Assembly (NCBI RefSeq): GCF_015714725.1
Contig: NZ_WBKM01000193.1
Span: 1-56,552, forward strand
DNA length: 56,552 nucleotides
Direction: 5' to 3'
Source of the DNA: Nostoc sp. WHI
GTDB taxonomy: Bacteria > Cyanobacteriota > Cyanobacteriia > Cyanobacteriales > Nostocaceae
The stretch's first letter is position 1. Each line of letters starts with the position of its first letter. A program made the position numbers and the translations under genes. The notes below the pieces were generated by a model. That model did no database searches. It was given only the letters and a program-made list of their open reading frames with translations, and was not told the DNA's origin. Below are positions 48,001 through 56,358 of this stretch, piece after piece.

Positions 48001-51000
48001 CAATCAAACAGAAAGCATACTAGTAAACATTTGGCAACAAATTTTAAAGATATCGAACATAGGAGTCAATGATAACTTCTTTGATTTGGGAGGACACAGC
48101 CTGAAAGCAATTTCTCTAGTCAGCCAAATTCAAGAAAAGCTAAGTCTTCCCTTTCAACTCAAACAAGTATTTTTGCACCCCACAATTGCAGAACAGGCAG
48201 AGTTATTAATCGCTTGTACGCCTATTGATGTACCCATAATTCCTCATCTAGCTGAACAAGAAACCTATGAAACATCTCATGCACAAAGACGCTTCTTTGT
48301 ACTGCAACAGATGGATTTAAGCAATACGGCTTATCATATTGTTTCTACAATCAAGCTAGAAGGAGCTTTTGATCCTAGTGCTTTTGAAAAAGCGATGCAG
48401 GTTTTAATTACTCGCCATGAATCTCTACGGACATCGTTTGTATTAGTCAATGGTGAACCCAGGCAAAGAATACTTATAGATGCTCATTTTCATGTCGGAT
48501 TTCAAGATTGGATTAATGAACCTAATGCTGAAAGCCGCATACTAGAAACTATTGAACAACAGAGAGAACCTTTCGATTTAGAAAATAGTCCTCTGTTACG
48601 GGCTAATATTTATAAATTGTCAGATAAGCAATATATTTTGTTCATGGAAATCCATCATATTATTTCTGATGGTTGGTCGATGGATTTATTATCTAAAGAA
48701 TGCTTAAAATATTATGATTACTTTGTCAAAGGATTACAACCAAATCCAGATAAATTGCCCATACAATACAAAGATTATGCAGCGTGGCAAGCCAATATTT
48801 TGCGAAGTGAGGATAACAGAAAAAACTTAGATTACTGGCGGCAAAAACTGGATAATGGACAAATACCTCGCATTCACTTACCCACAGACTTTCTACGACC
48901 TCCTCTCAAGACTTACAATGGTTCTCATTTAAGCTGGACATTTAAACCAGCAATTGTCTCTGGGTTGCAAATGATTTGCAAACAAACGGAAAGCACCTTA
49001 TTTATGGCACTGGTAGCAGCAGTAAAAGTATTACTGTATCGCTACAGTGGTCAGCATGACATTTCTATTGGTACAGAAATTGCCACACGCAATCATCCGC
49101 AACTGCAATCTTTAATCGGCTTATTTCTCAATACACTGGTCATCCGTGACGAACTAGACCCAAAACAAGGGTATAAAAATTTACTTGCGAAAATTCGTCA
49201 AACTGTCACCGAAGCATTTGAGCATTCTGATTACCCATTTGATGTTTTGGTAGAAGAACTAGCAATTTCGAGAGAACTTAACCGCACACCATTGTTTGAT
49301 ATTTTAGTGTTGCTGCAAAATTTTGGTCAAACTGTAATAGGAGAAGAAGTAAAAATAAAATCCCTGGATTCACTAACACCTACCAGCAAATTTGACCTAT
49401 CTTTTGTGTTTAGCGAGCATAACGACCAACTCAAATTGGATTTAATTTACAATACAGACTTATTCCAAGCAGATAGGATGCAAAAATGTCTAATTCATTT
49501 GGATAAATTGCTCACGGAAATGCTAGTCAATCCTATGGAGCCAATCTGCCAAATTTCTCTTTTATCAGCAACAGAAACCTCTTTAATTGAAAGTTTTATC
49601 CAACCCATTCCTCGATTAGAAAAACGAACAGTCATTCATGACTTTAGTGACCAAGTAAAAGCCACACCTAACCAAACGTCTATTGTTTATTCTGGAGGAC
49701 AATTCAGCTATCTTGAATTAGATACATTAACTAACTCTTGGGCTAATATCTTCAAAGATTTAGGAATTCAAAAAGATACTATTTGTGGCATAATCCTCCA
49801 AGGAGATTACCGTCAGGTGGTGGCAATGCTGGCTGTATTCAAAGCTGGAGGAGTTTATTTACCTCTGCGTTTGGATGAACCAGAAGAACGCTGGCAACGC
49901 ATGATGTTCAAAACATCCCCCACCATCGTAGTCATAGCAATAGAAAATTTAGATACTGTCAAACCCAGACTAGCAAGATTACCAAAACCACCTCATATAT
50001 TGGTAGTGACTGACGACGAAATTCAGCAATACTATCAGTGGGATGGCACAAATTATCAATGCTTATCTGTAGTCGCCAGCAATCAGGAAAAAGTTCTCCT
50101 CCCTGAAGCTGATGATTCTAACTATATTATGTTTACATCTGGGTCAACGGGTGAACCCAAAGCCATACTTGGTAGTCATGGTAGCTTGCGTCACTTCATC
50201 AATTGGGAAAAACTGGAATTTGGGATTAATCACAACTGTCGATGTCTGCAAATCTCGCAAATTAACTTTGATGCTTATTTGAGGGAAACTCTCGTCACCT
50301 TATGTTCGGGAGGAACTCTTTATATTCCTGATAGTACAGACCGCGAAGATTTGGAACGTTTGTTACTGCGCTTGGGAGAATGGCAGATTAACTTACTGCA
50401 CACTGTACCTTCAGTGATGCGTCTATTTTTAAAGATTGGTCGTAATTTAGCTTATGCTGACCAGTTACTAAAAAATTTACAAGTTTTGGTTTTGGCAGGG
50501 GAACCTTTATTCGTCAAAGAACTTTGTGAATGGCATAAAGTTTTTGGTAAACAAACAGAATTTGTGAATATTTATGGAGCTACTGAAACAACTTTTGTCA
50601 AACATTTTTACCGGATTCCTGACCCGAATAAAATTACCTATGCCAGAGTTCCTGCGGGGAAAACATTGTCAGATACTGCGTTTGCAGTTATTGATGGCAC
50701 TCGTGCCTGTGCTGTCGGAGAAGTTGGTGAAATCTTTGTAAAATCACCTTATTTAACTAAAGGTTATTACCAAGATCAAAAATTAACTAATTTGGCTTTT
50801 GTGCCTAATCCTTTGAATAATGGTAGTGATTTAGTTTATCGTACAGGAGATTTGGGGCGACTGCTACCGGATATGAATTTGGAAGTGATCGGACGCAGTG
50901 ATAACCAAATTAAATTGAATGGGGTACGGATTGAATTGGGAGAAATTGAAGATGCAATTGATGCTATTGATGGTGTAGAAAAAACGCTGGTGGTTGCAGA

Positions 51001-51457
51001 GAAAAAGGAAGAATTGGTGACAGTAATTGCATATTATCAAGGAAATGACACTGCAAATGAGGAACACATTAGAAGAAAGATTAAACAAGTGTTGCCGATT
51101 TATATGCAGCCAACTTTTCTGATACGGTTGGAATATTTTCCTTTGTTAGCAAATGGAAAAGTTAATCGGATAGCACTACCAAAACCAGAAGAAAATATTG
51201 CACAAACCATTAATAAACTTACTAGCTTCACCGAACAAGAAGCTCTATTAGCTTCAGTTTGGAGTGAACTATTGGAGGTGGAGGTGAGTGACATTCACCA
51301 GTCATTCTTTGAACTAGGAGGAAATAGTTTAAAGGCAATGCGCTTAGTGTCGCACATCCGCAACCGCTTTGGCATATCGCTACGATTACGAGAAATTTTT
51401 ACTCATAATACTTTACAAGAACAAGCTGTTTTGATTCAATCGCGGCAAGCAAAATGA
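45065..51457 (+). CDS. mcyB: Two-module NRPS for the variable residue and Asp-type residue (McyB)
   Basis: 2130 residues: C (HHIILDGW near 150), A1 (YTSGSTGKPKG near 623), PCP1 (GGHSLKA near 1010), C (HHIISDGW near 1197), A2 (FTSGSTGEPKA near 1690) and PCP2 (GGNSLKA near 2086). The A1 pocket reads DALFFGFID. I do not have a firm substrate for it; this is the variable position 2 of microcystins. The A2 pocket reads DARHVAIFV, one residue (A for G) from the DARHVGIFV code I recall for methyl-Asp/Asp in McyB and NdaA. There is no epimerase, consistent with D-Asp being supplied by McyF. It starts 17 bp after mcyA, with AAGGAG and AGAGG upstream, and its TGA overlaps the mcyC ATG. The A1-PCP1 block is nearly the same as that of McyC. 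Confidence 0.93.
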   Translation: MVAEKSQQSKNVESIYPLSPMQHGMLFHSIYAPDSGVYCTQTLITISAPINIVAFKRAWEKVVERYSVLRTLFLWEKRQQPLQVVRKQVDLPWNYEDWRNLSPTEQQECLDSLLQTERQKGFQLNQAPLMRCHLIQLSDQTYKFLWNLHHIILDGWSLPIIYQEVLTFYTAYNQGQSCYLPTPPPYQDYIVWLKQQDLSVAEIFWRQTLEGFTAPTPLMVDRPQLLGSGVEPTYQQQELHLSRATTQGLQSLGLQYGLTLSTLIQAAWAIALSRYSGESEVLFGVTVSGRPASLSAVENMVGLFINTLPLRVSIPKSESILPWLQQLQQKQAELQEYSYSTLAEVQRMGDIPPGIPLFESLVVFENYPMDSLSEEPGQLLPVSKVENFEETNYPLTVAAIPKKEFLIKLNYDTNRFATDTIVRMAGHLQTLLEAIVANPQQEVGQLSLLTEVEEHQLLVEWNDTQVNYPQDKCIHQLFEEQVKLNPEAVAVIFEGQKLTYQQLNERANQLAHYLQEKGVDREVLVGIFVERSIEMIVGLLGILKAGGAYVPLDPSYPADRLVYMLSDATVSILLTQQSLVNSLPENQAEVVCLDSDWQEIANYSQQNPISQVTSENLVYVIYTSGSTGKPKGVMNLHRGICNNLLRTIAAYPLIAGDRILQIAPFSFDASVLEIFWSLTSGTTLVVAKPEGHKDIAYLSNLIGQQQVTQIFFVPSMLRAFLQQPNLENCRSLKRVFCGAEALSYELSQQFFEQLNCELHNFYGPTEASIDATCWQCTPKSNHKIIPIGRPIANTQIYILDSHLQPVPIGIAGELHIGGVPLARGYLNQPELTAQKFIDNPFRNGKLYKTGDLARYLSDGNIEYLGRIDNQVKLRGLRIELGEIESVLDNHYQVEQAVVILREDTTENQRLVAYVVRKDQSLTPGNLRRFLQQKLPAYMIPSAFVMLSELPLNSNGKIDYKKLPTFDESSIVESPYLAPRNQTESILVNIWQQILKISNIGVNDNFFDLGGHSLKAISLVSQIQEKLSLPFQLKQVFLHPTIAEQAELLIACTPIDVPIIPHLAEQETYETSHAQRRFFVLQQMDLSNTAYHIVSTIKLEGAFDPSAFEKAMQVLITRHESLRTSFVLVNGEPRQRILIDAHFHVGFQDWINEPNAESRILETIEQQREPFDLENSPLLRANIYKLSDKQYILFMEIHHIISDGWSMDLLSKECLKYYDYFVKGLQPNPDKLPIQYKDYAAWQANILRSEDNRKNLDYWRQKLDNGQIPRIHLPTDFLRPPLKTYNGSHLSWTFKPAIVSGLQMICKQTESTLFMALVAAVKVLLYRYSGQHDISIGTEIATRNHPQLQSLIGLFLNTLVIRDELDPKQGYKNLLAKIRQTVTEAFEHSDYPFDVLVEELAISRELNRTPLFDILVLLQNFGQTVIGEEVKIKSLDSLTPTSKFDLSFVFSEHNDQLKLDLIYNTDLFQADRMQKCLIHLDKLLTEMLVNPMEPICQISLLSATETSLIESFIQPIPRLEKRTVIHDFSDQVKATPNQTSIVYSGGQFSYLELDTLTNSWANIFKDLGIQKDTICGIILQGDYRQVVAMLAVFKAGGVYLPLRLDEPEERWQRMMFKTSPTIVVIAIENLDTVKPRLARLPKPPHILVVTDDEIQQYYQWDGTNYQCLSVVASNQEKVLLPEADDSNYIMFTSGSTGEPKAILGSHGSLRHFINWEKLEFGINHNCRCLQISQINFDAYLRETLVTLCSGGTLYIPDSTDREDLERLLLRLGEWQINLLHTVPSVMRLFLKIGRNLAYADQLLKNLQVLVLAGEPLFVKELCEWHKVFGKQTEFVNIYGATETTFVKHFYRIPDPNKITYARVPAGKTLSDTAFAVIDGTRACAVGEVGEIFVKSPYLTKGYYQDQKLTNLAFVPNPLNNGSDLVYRTGDLGRLLPDMNLEVIGRSDNQIKLNGVRIELGEIEDAIDAIDGVEKTLVVAEKKEELVTVIAYYQGNDTANEEHIRRKIKQVLPIYMQPTFLIRLEYFPLLANGKVNRIALPKPEENIAQTINKLTSFTEQEALLASVWSELLEVEVSDIHQSFFELGGNSLKAMRLVSHIRNRFGISLRLREIFTHNTLQEQAVLIQSRQAK
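46465..48085 (+). repeat. Duplicated A-PCP block, copy in mcyB module 1
   Basis: From TATCCTCAAGATAAATGTAT through the PCP region this segment is highly similar at DNA and protein level to 52872-54490 in mcyC. Long runs are identical, such as the codons for the VPLDPSYPADRLVYMLSDA stretch. Similarity falls away in the flanking condensation domains and just after the PCP serine. Boundaries are approximate. Confidence 0.85.
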
Positions 51458-54400
51458 TAAATTCACAACGATGGGACGCTATTAAGCCAGTACCACAACA
51501 AAAATATTATGAAGTATCCCATGCTCAAAGACGGATGTGGATTCTGCACCATATAGATGAATATTCAAGCGCTTACAATATTAGGCTGGCAATGAGAATA
51601 AATGGCAGCTTAAATATTGCAGCGTTTGAAGAAGCTTTTCAACAACTTGTTAGCCGCCACGAAATTTTGCGAACTACTTTTACTAGTGTTGCAGGAAATA
51701 TTCAGCAAATTGTTTATGAGGAAGTACCTAAAGAGCAATTACTAGTTTTTAGAGATTTAAGAGAACAAAATGATGCTGAAGTAGTAGCTGATACCTTGAT
51801 TCAAGAGTCAGCAAACTCGCGTTTCGATTTAGAGAAATTGTCACTGATGCGAGTTTTGTTAGTGCAGATTAAGCCAGATGAATTTTTGTTTTGTTTGACT
51901 ATACACCATATTATTGGTGATGCGCGATCGCTCGATATTCTTTTCCAAGAGTTCTGCACTTTTTACTCTGCCTGTACTCAACAAAAAACCGCTATCTTAC
52001 CTCAACTGAGATTGCAATATAAAGATTATGCTGTATGGCAAAATAATTTGTTAGAAAGTGAGGAGGTAATAGAACAACATAATTATTGGTGCGATCGCTT
52101 TACTGGACAACTACCCATACTCAACTTACCAACCGACTTCCCTAGACCTAAATTTAAATCTTCTCAAGCAGCTTTATATACTTATCGTTTTAGTCAAAGT
52201 CTGGGTGAACAATTACGCACTTTGGCTACTAAGAATCATACAACTCTATTTATTACCCTGCTAACTTTATTTAAAATATTACTTTATCGTTATACCGAAC
52301 AGCGTGATTTAGTTATTGGTGTACCGATTTCTGGACGCAATCATCCAGACTTAGAAAACCAAGTAGGATTTTATGTTAATACCCTAGCTTTAAGAACTTT
52401 GCTCCCAGAAAAGGGAACTTTTAAGGAAGCACTAACAGAAGTGACAAACACCTGTCTCGACGCTTATGAATATGCTGATTATCCTTTTGATAAATTAGTA
52501 TCTACCCTCGATTTAGAACGTGATTTATCACGAAATCCGTTGTTTGATGTAATGTTTTCACTGCTAAGTCAAGAAAGCAAAGCAGTGATGAAAATTCCCG
52601 GACTTGATCATCAAGAATACCCGCTTGCACCCCGAACTGCCCAATTTGATTTGAGTTGGAGTTTCTTTGAAGATGCCAATGACTTAAGGTTGATTATAGA
52701 ATACGAACCAGATATTTTTAGAGAAGAGGCGATCGCTAGAATGAGCGGCCATTTTTTACAAATAATTCAGGAAGTAGTCAAAAATCCTCATTGCCAACTA
52801 TCACAAATTAATTTATTAACTCCTGAAGAACGCTATCAGTTACTAACAGAATGGAATAATACAGAAGTTTTATATCCTCAAGATAAATGTATTCATCAGC
52901 TATTTGAAAAACAAGTAAAACTTACCCCCGATGCACTAGCAGTCATATTTGAAGGTCAAAAATTGACCTACCAACAGTTAAATGAACGAGCTAATCAGTT
53001 AGCTCACTATTTACAAAAAAAAGGGGTAGACCGAGAAGTATTAGTGGGAATATTTGTTGAGCGTTCCCTGGAGATGATAGTAGGACTATTAGGAATTTTA
53101 AAGGCGGGAGGAGCTTATGTGCCTTTAGACCCTAGTTATCCAGCAGACCGTTTAGTTTATATGCTCTCGGATGCGGGGGTGTCAATATTGCTCACCCAGC
53201 AATCCTTAGTAAATTCTTTACCAGAAAATCAAGCTCAAGTGCTGTGTTTAGATAGTGATTGGCAGATAATTGCTCACTATAGCCAAGAGAATCCCATCAG
53301 CCAGGTGACATCGGAAAATTTAGCTTATGTCATTTATACCTCTGGTTCAACAGGCAAGCCGAAGGGAGTGATGAATCTTCATCGGGGTATTTGCAATAAT
53401 TTATTGCGGACGATCGCTGCTTACCCACTTATAGCAGAAGACCGCATCCTGCAAATAACTCCTTTTAGTTTTGATGTTTCAGTTTGGGAAATCTTCTGGC
53501 CTTTAATAGCTGGCGCTACTTTAGTCGTGGCTAAACCTGAAGGTCATAAAGATACTGCTTACCTGATTAATTTAATCGCCCAGCAACAAGTTACCCAAAT
53601 TAATTTTGTTCCCTCAATGTTGCGAGTTTTTCTGCAAGAACCAAACTTAGAAAATTGCCGTTGCTTGCAGCGCGTGTTTTGTGGGGGAGAAGCACTATCT
53701 TATGAACTTACTCAGCAATTTTTTGAGCGGTTGAATTGTGAATTGTACAATTTTTATGGGCCAACGGAAACAGCAGTTGATGCCACTTTTTGGCAGTGTA
53801 CACCACAGTCTAATCATCAAATAATTCCCATTGGTCGTCCCATTGCTAATACCCAGATTTACATCCTAGATTCCCAGCTACAACCAGTTCCCATTGGCAT
53901 TCCTGGAGAATTGCATATTGGGGGTGTTTCTTTAGCTAGAGGTTATCTCAATCAACCAGAATTAACTGCCCAGAAATTCATTTTCAACCCCTTTGGCAAT
54001 GGCAAATTGTATAAAACTGGAGATTTAGCTCGTTATCTACCAGATGGGAATATTCAATATCTTGGTCGCATTGATAATCAAGTTAAGTTACGAGGCTTAC
54101 GTATCGAATTAGGCGAAATCGAATCGGTTTTAGACACTCATCTCCAAGTAGAACAAACAGTTGCGATCGTCCGAGAAGATACTGCTGAGAACCAACGATT
54201 GGTAGCTTATGTAGTGAGAAAAGACCAGTCATTAATACCTAGCGATCTGCGTCGTTTCTTACAGGAGAAATTGCCCGCTTATATGATACCTTCAGCTTTC
54301 GTGATGTTGTCAGATTTTCCATTAAATCCTAATGGGAAGATAGACCAGAATAAATTGCCGAAACCTGATGAAGTATCCATAGTAGAATCACCGTATTTAG

Positions 54401-55386
54401 CTCCAACTAATCAAACAGAAAGTATCTTAGTCGAGATTTGGCAACAAGTTCTGCAAATATCGAAAATAGGAGTAGGTGACAACTTCTTTGATTTAGGTGG
54501 TCACTCATTACAAGCGATGAATCTCATGGCACTAATTTATCAGGAGCTTGAGATTGAAATTCCCTTATCGATAATTTATGAAAAACCTACTGTAATAGAA
54601 TTGAGCCAGTATATCATCTACGCTAAAGAGATGAATATTCAACCTAAAGAACGTCCCTATGTAGTTTTCAATAAAGACCAAGAAAAAGCTGTTTTTCTAT
54701 TTCCACCAGCCCTTGGTTTTGCCGCAGCTTATGCAAATCTAGCTGATTATTTTAGGGATCATGCTATCTATACTTTCAGATATATTGCGGATGAAGCAAC
54801 TTTAGAAAAATATGCAGAATTGATAGACCACTTAACACCCAATCAAGATATAAAATTGATGGGACACTCAGCAGGTGGTTTTTTGGCAATGTTGATAGCT
54901 CAACAGTTAGAAAGGCGCGATCGCAGAGTTTCTGATGTCATTTTGCTAGATACTTATCGAGGAGGTCGTGAAGCTATTCAAGCTGAAATGTCAGAAATTA
55001 AAGAGGGTGTTGATACTTTCTTACTAAATCCCAAACGTCAGGAATTGAAACGTTACTTTATGGATAACCAAAAGTTGCGCGATCGCACCTACAATCAAGT
55101 GTGGGAATATTTTAATTTTCTCTGGCATTCAGACCTAAAAAACTTGCATATTCATGGGACTATTCATCTTATCCGTGCTGAGGAAAACTATGATTGTGAG
55201 GATGATTGGACACAAGCTACAAAAAGTAAACGAATTAATCATTATGCCTATGGCGCTCATCGTGAGATGATCGATCCCCCCTATCTAAATCAAAACGCCA
55301 CTATTATTAATGCCATTCTCAGTCAAGAGAGTAGAAGTCTTTCCAAAACTGACAAGACTTTGGCTGATATACTTAACACCGATTAG
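51454..55386 (+). CDS. mcyC: Terminal NRPS module with thioesterase (McyC)
   Basis: 1310 residues: C (HHIIGDARSL near 151), A (YTSGSTGKPKG near 628), PCP (GGHSLQA near 1016) and a type I thioesterase (nucleophile in GHSAGG near 1137, His in YGAHREM near 1268). It adds the seventh residue and releases the product by macrocyclisation onto the Adda amine, as McyC does. The pocket reads DVWNFGFVD. McyC usually takes Arg, but I cannot match this code to Arg from memory with confidence. The condensation motif has Ala where HHxxxDG normally has Gly, and that spot coincides with a GCGATCGC site. The start overlaps the mcyB stop (ATGA), implying translational coupling. Confidence 0.93.
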   Translation: MINSQRWDAIKPVPQQKYYEVSHAQRRMWILHHIDEYSSAYNIRLAMRINGSLNIAAFEEAFQQLVSRHEILRTTFTSVAGNIQQIVYEEVPKEQLLVFRDLREQNDAEVVADTLIQESANSRFDLEKLSLMRVLLVQIKPDEFLFCLTIHHIIGDARSLDILFQEFCTFYSACTQQKTAILPQLRLQYKDYAVWQNNLLESEEVIEQHNYWCDRFTGQLPILNLPTDFPRPKFKSSQAALYTYRFSQSLGEQLRTLATKNHTTLFITLLTLFKILLYRYTEQRDLVIGVPISGRNHPDLENQVGFYVNTLALRTLLPEKGTFKEALTEVTNTCLDAYEYADYPFDKLVSTLDLERDLSRNPLFDVMFSLLSQESKAVMKIPGLDHQEYPLAPRTAQFDLSWSFFEDANDLRLIIEYEPDIFREEAIARMSGHFLQIIQEVVKNPHCQLSQINLLTPEERYQLLTEWNNTEVLYPQDKCIHQLFEKQVKLTPDALAVIFEGQKLTYQQLNERANQLAHYLQKKGVDREVLVGIFVERSLEMIVGLLGILKAGGAYVPLDPSYPADRLVYMLSDAGVSILLTQQSLVNSLPENQAQVLCLDSDWQIIAHYSQENPISQVTSENLAYVIYTSGSTGKPKGVMNLHRGICNNLLRTIAAYPLIAEDRILQITPFSFDVSVWEIFWPLIAGATLVVAKPEGHKDTAYLINLIAQQQVTQINFVPSMLRVFLQEPNLENCRCLQRVFCGGEALSYELTQQFFERLNCELYNFYGPTETAVDATFWQCTPQSNHQIIPIGRPIANTQIYILDSQLQPVPIGIPGELHIGGVSLARGYLNQPELTAQKFIFNPFGNGKLYKTGDLARYLPDGNIQYLGRIDNQVKLRGLRIELGEIESVLDTHLQVEQTVAIVREDTAENQRLVAYVVRKDQSLIPSDLRRFLQEKLPAYMIPSAFVMLSDFPLNPNGKIDQNKLPKPDEVSIVESPYLAPTNQTESILVEIWQQVLQISKIGVGDNFFDLGGHSLQAMNLMALIYQELEIEIPLSIIYEKPTVIELSQYIIYAKEMNIQPKERPYVVFNKDQEKAVFLFPPALGFAAAYANLADYFRDHAIYTFRYIADEATLEKYAELIDHLTPNQDIKLMGHSAGGFLAMLIAQQLERRDRRVSDVILLDTYRGGREAIQAEMSEIKEGVDTFLLNPKRQELKRYFMDNQKLRDRTYNQVWEYFNFLWHSDLKNLHIHGTIHLIRAEENYDCEDDWTQATKSKRINHYAYGAHREMIDPPYLNQNATIINAILSQESRSLSKTDKTLADILNTD
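52872..54490 (+). repeat. Duplicated A-PCP block, copy in mcyC
   Basis: Partner of 46465-48085. In the first ~190 residues I count about 15 differences between the two proteins, while four of the eight variable pocket positions differ (236 A/V, 239 L/W, 278 F/N, 330 I/V in GrsA numbering). Boundaries are approximate. Confidence 0.85.
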
Positions 55387-55401
55387 CTAAAGCCAAATTC
55401 G

Positions 55402-55536
55402 CTTCATTATTGAAGAATAATTCAGAAGCCAAAATTTAGGATTCAGAATCAGTTATTGGGATTCTTAAACCCATTTATTCATTTATTAGTCGTACAAAAT
55501 TCAGAATAAATTCTGACTCCTGGCTCCTAAATTCTG
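55402..55536. repeat. Imperfect inverted repeat element between mcyC and mcyL
   Basis: A left arm CAGAAGCCAAAATTTAGGAT (from about 55423) pairs imperfectly with a right arm CTGGCTCCTAAATTCTG ending at 55536. Inner TCAGAAT-AA-ATTCTGA (55501-55516) and a leading CTTCA-TTAT-TGAAG hairpin (55402-55415) add further stem potential. It resembles the TTCTGACTCCTGAATTCTG class of intergenic repeats I associate with Nostocales. It may attenuate read-through from mcyC to mcyL; no classic T-tract terminator is seen. Confidence 0.6.
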
Positions 55537-55599
55537 TTTTTATAAACCCTTTACACCTATTTCAATAACCTCGCTGCAACCAGAAGAAGGAACTTCGCT

Positions 55600-56250
55600 A
55601 TGGCTTATCATACCTACAAATCTCCGCCCATGTTGTTAGCATCCATAGTCAAAGATAGCCGCGTGAGTGTTGGAGAGTATACTGCCTTTGATGACTCTAT
55701 TACTCTTGCGTTGTGGTTTCCTGATGAGAGAATTGAGATTGGCAAGTTTTGCTCTCTAGCAAAAAATATTACCATCTTCGGTGGTGGAGAGCATCACATT
55801 ACTAGGGCTACGACTTATCCGTTTCGCCTGTTCTTCTCCCACTCCCAAACCCAGTTTGCAGAGCGGCGTAACGAGGTACGTGACAAGGGGACTACTTCGA
55901 TTGGGAATGACGTGTGGATTGGCTACGGTGCAACTATCTTGTCAGGGGTTACGATTGGCAACGGAGCTGTTATCGGATCTCAGGCAGTTGTTGCCAGTGA
56001 TATCCCTGATTATGCGGTTGCTGTAGGCAATCCAGTCAAGGTCATCCGCTCTCGATTCAGACCTGAAACAGTTGAACGTCTGCTGAAACTGCGCTGGTGG
56101 GACTGGGATACCAAGAAAGTTATTGCAAACCTAGAATGGCTCTACCAAAATCCTGACGATTGGCCAGAAGATATCCAGTTTAATGAATCCACAGAAGGTT
56201 TACCAGATTTTCCAGCACCTGAACTTCTACAAGAAGATGTTAAAAATTAA
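55600..56250 (+). CDS. mcyL: Hexapeptide-repeat O-acetyltransferase, CatB/Vat (XAT) type (McyL-like)
   Basis: A 216-residue left-handed beta-helix acetyltransferase of the xenobiotic acetyltransferase (CatB/Vat) group. Hexapeptide turns are visible in RIEIGKFCSLAKNITIF, TSIGNDVWIGYGATILSG and VTIGNGAVIGSQAVV. The candidate catalytic His is 65 or 66 in GGGEHH, upstream of TTYPF as in XAT enzymes. These enzymes transfer acetyl from acetyl-CoA to a hydroxyl group. I recall that Nostoc sp. 152 has an O-acetyltransferase, McyL, acetylating the C9 hydroxyl of O-demethyl-Adda in place of McyJ methylation. The position after mcyC and the absence of mcyJ in this window support that role here. GAAGGA lies nine bases before the ATG. 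The call rests on family and context; other acetyl acceptors are possible. Confidence 0.82.
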   Translation: MAYHTYKSPPMLLASIVKDSRVSVGEYTAFDDSITLALWFPDERIEIGKFCSLAKNITIFGGGEHHITRATTYPFRLFFSHSQTQFAERRNEVRDKGTTSIGNDVWIGYGATILSGVTIGNGAVIGSQAVVASDIPDYAVAVGNPVKVIRSRFRPETVERLLKLRWWDWDTKKVIANLEWLYQNPDDWPEDIQFNESTEGLPDFPAPELLQEDVKN

Positions 56251-56339
56251 AGTTATGATCTAATACGGTTCAGTTGAAGTCACAACTTTCCAAGACAGGA
56301 CTTACGCACTCAAAACCTGAAACTTCGATCCCCCTAACC

Positions 56340-56354
56340 GCCCTTAAAAAGGGC
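56340..56354. terminator. GCCCTT-AAA-AAGGGC hairpin downstream of mcyL
   Basis: A perfect 6-bp stem with a 3-nt loop, 90 bp after the mcyL stop. No T-run follows on the plus strand. The sequence around it (GATCCCCCTAACCGCCCTTA) belongs to a very common cyanobacterial intergenic repeat, so a terminator role is only possible, not shown. Confidence 0.3.
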
Positions 56355-56358
56355 TACG

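Noticed and set aside
4138..56250. Nodularin rather than microcystin synthetase
   Set aside because: Nodularin needs only five residues; here McyA has a D-Ala module and McyB has a position 2 module, giving seven.
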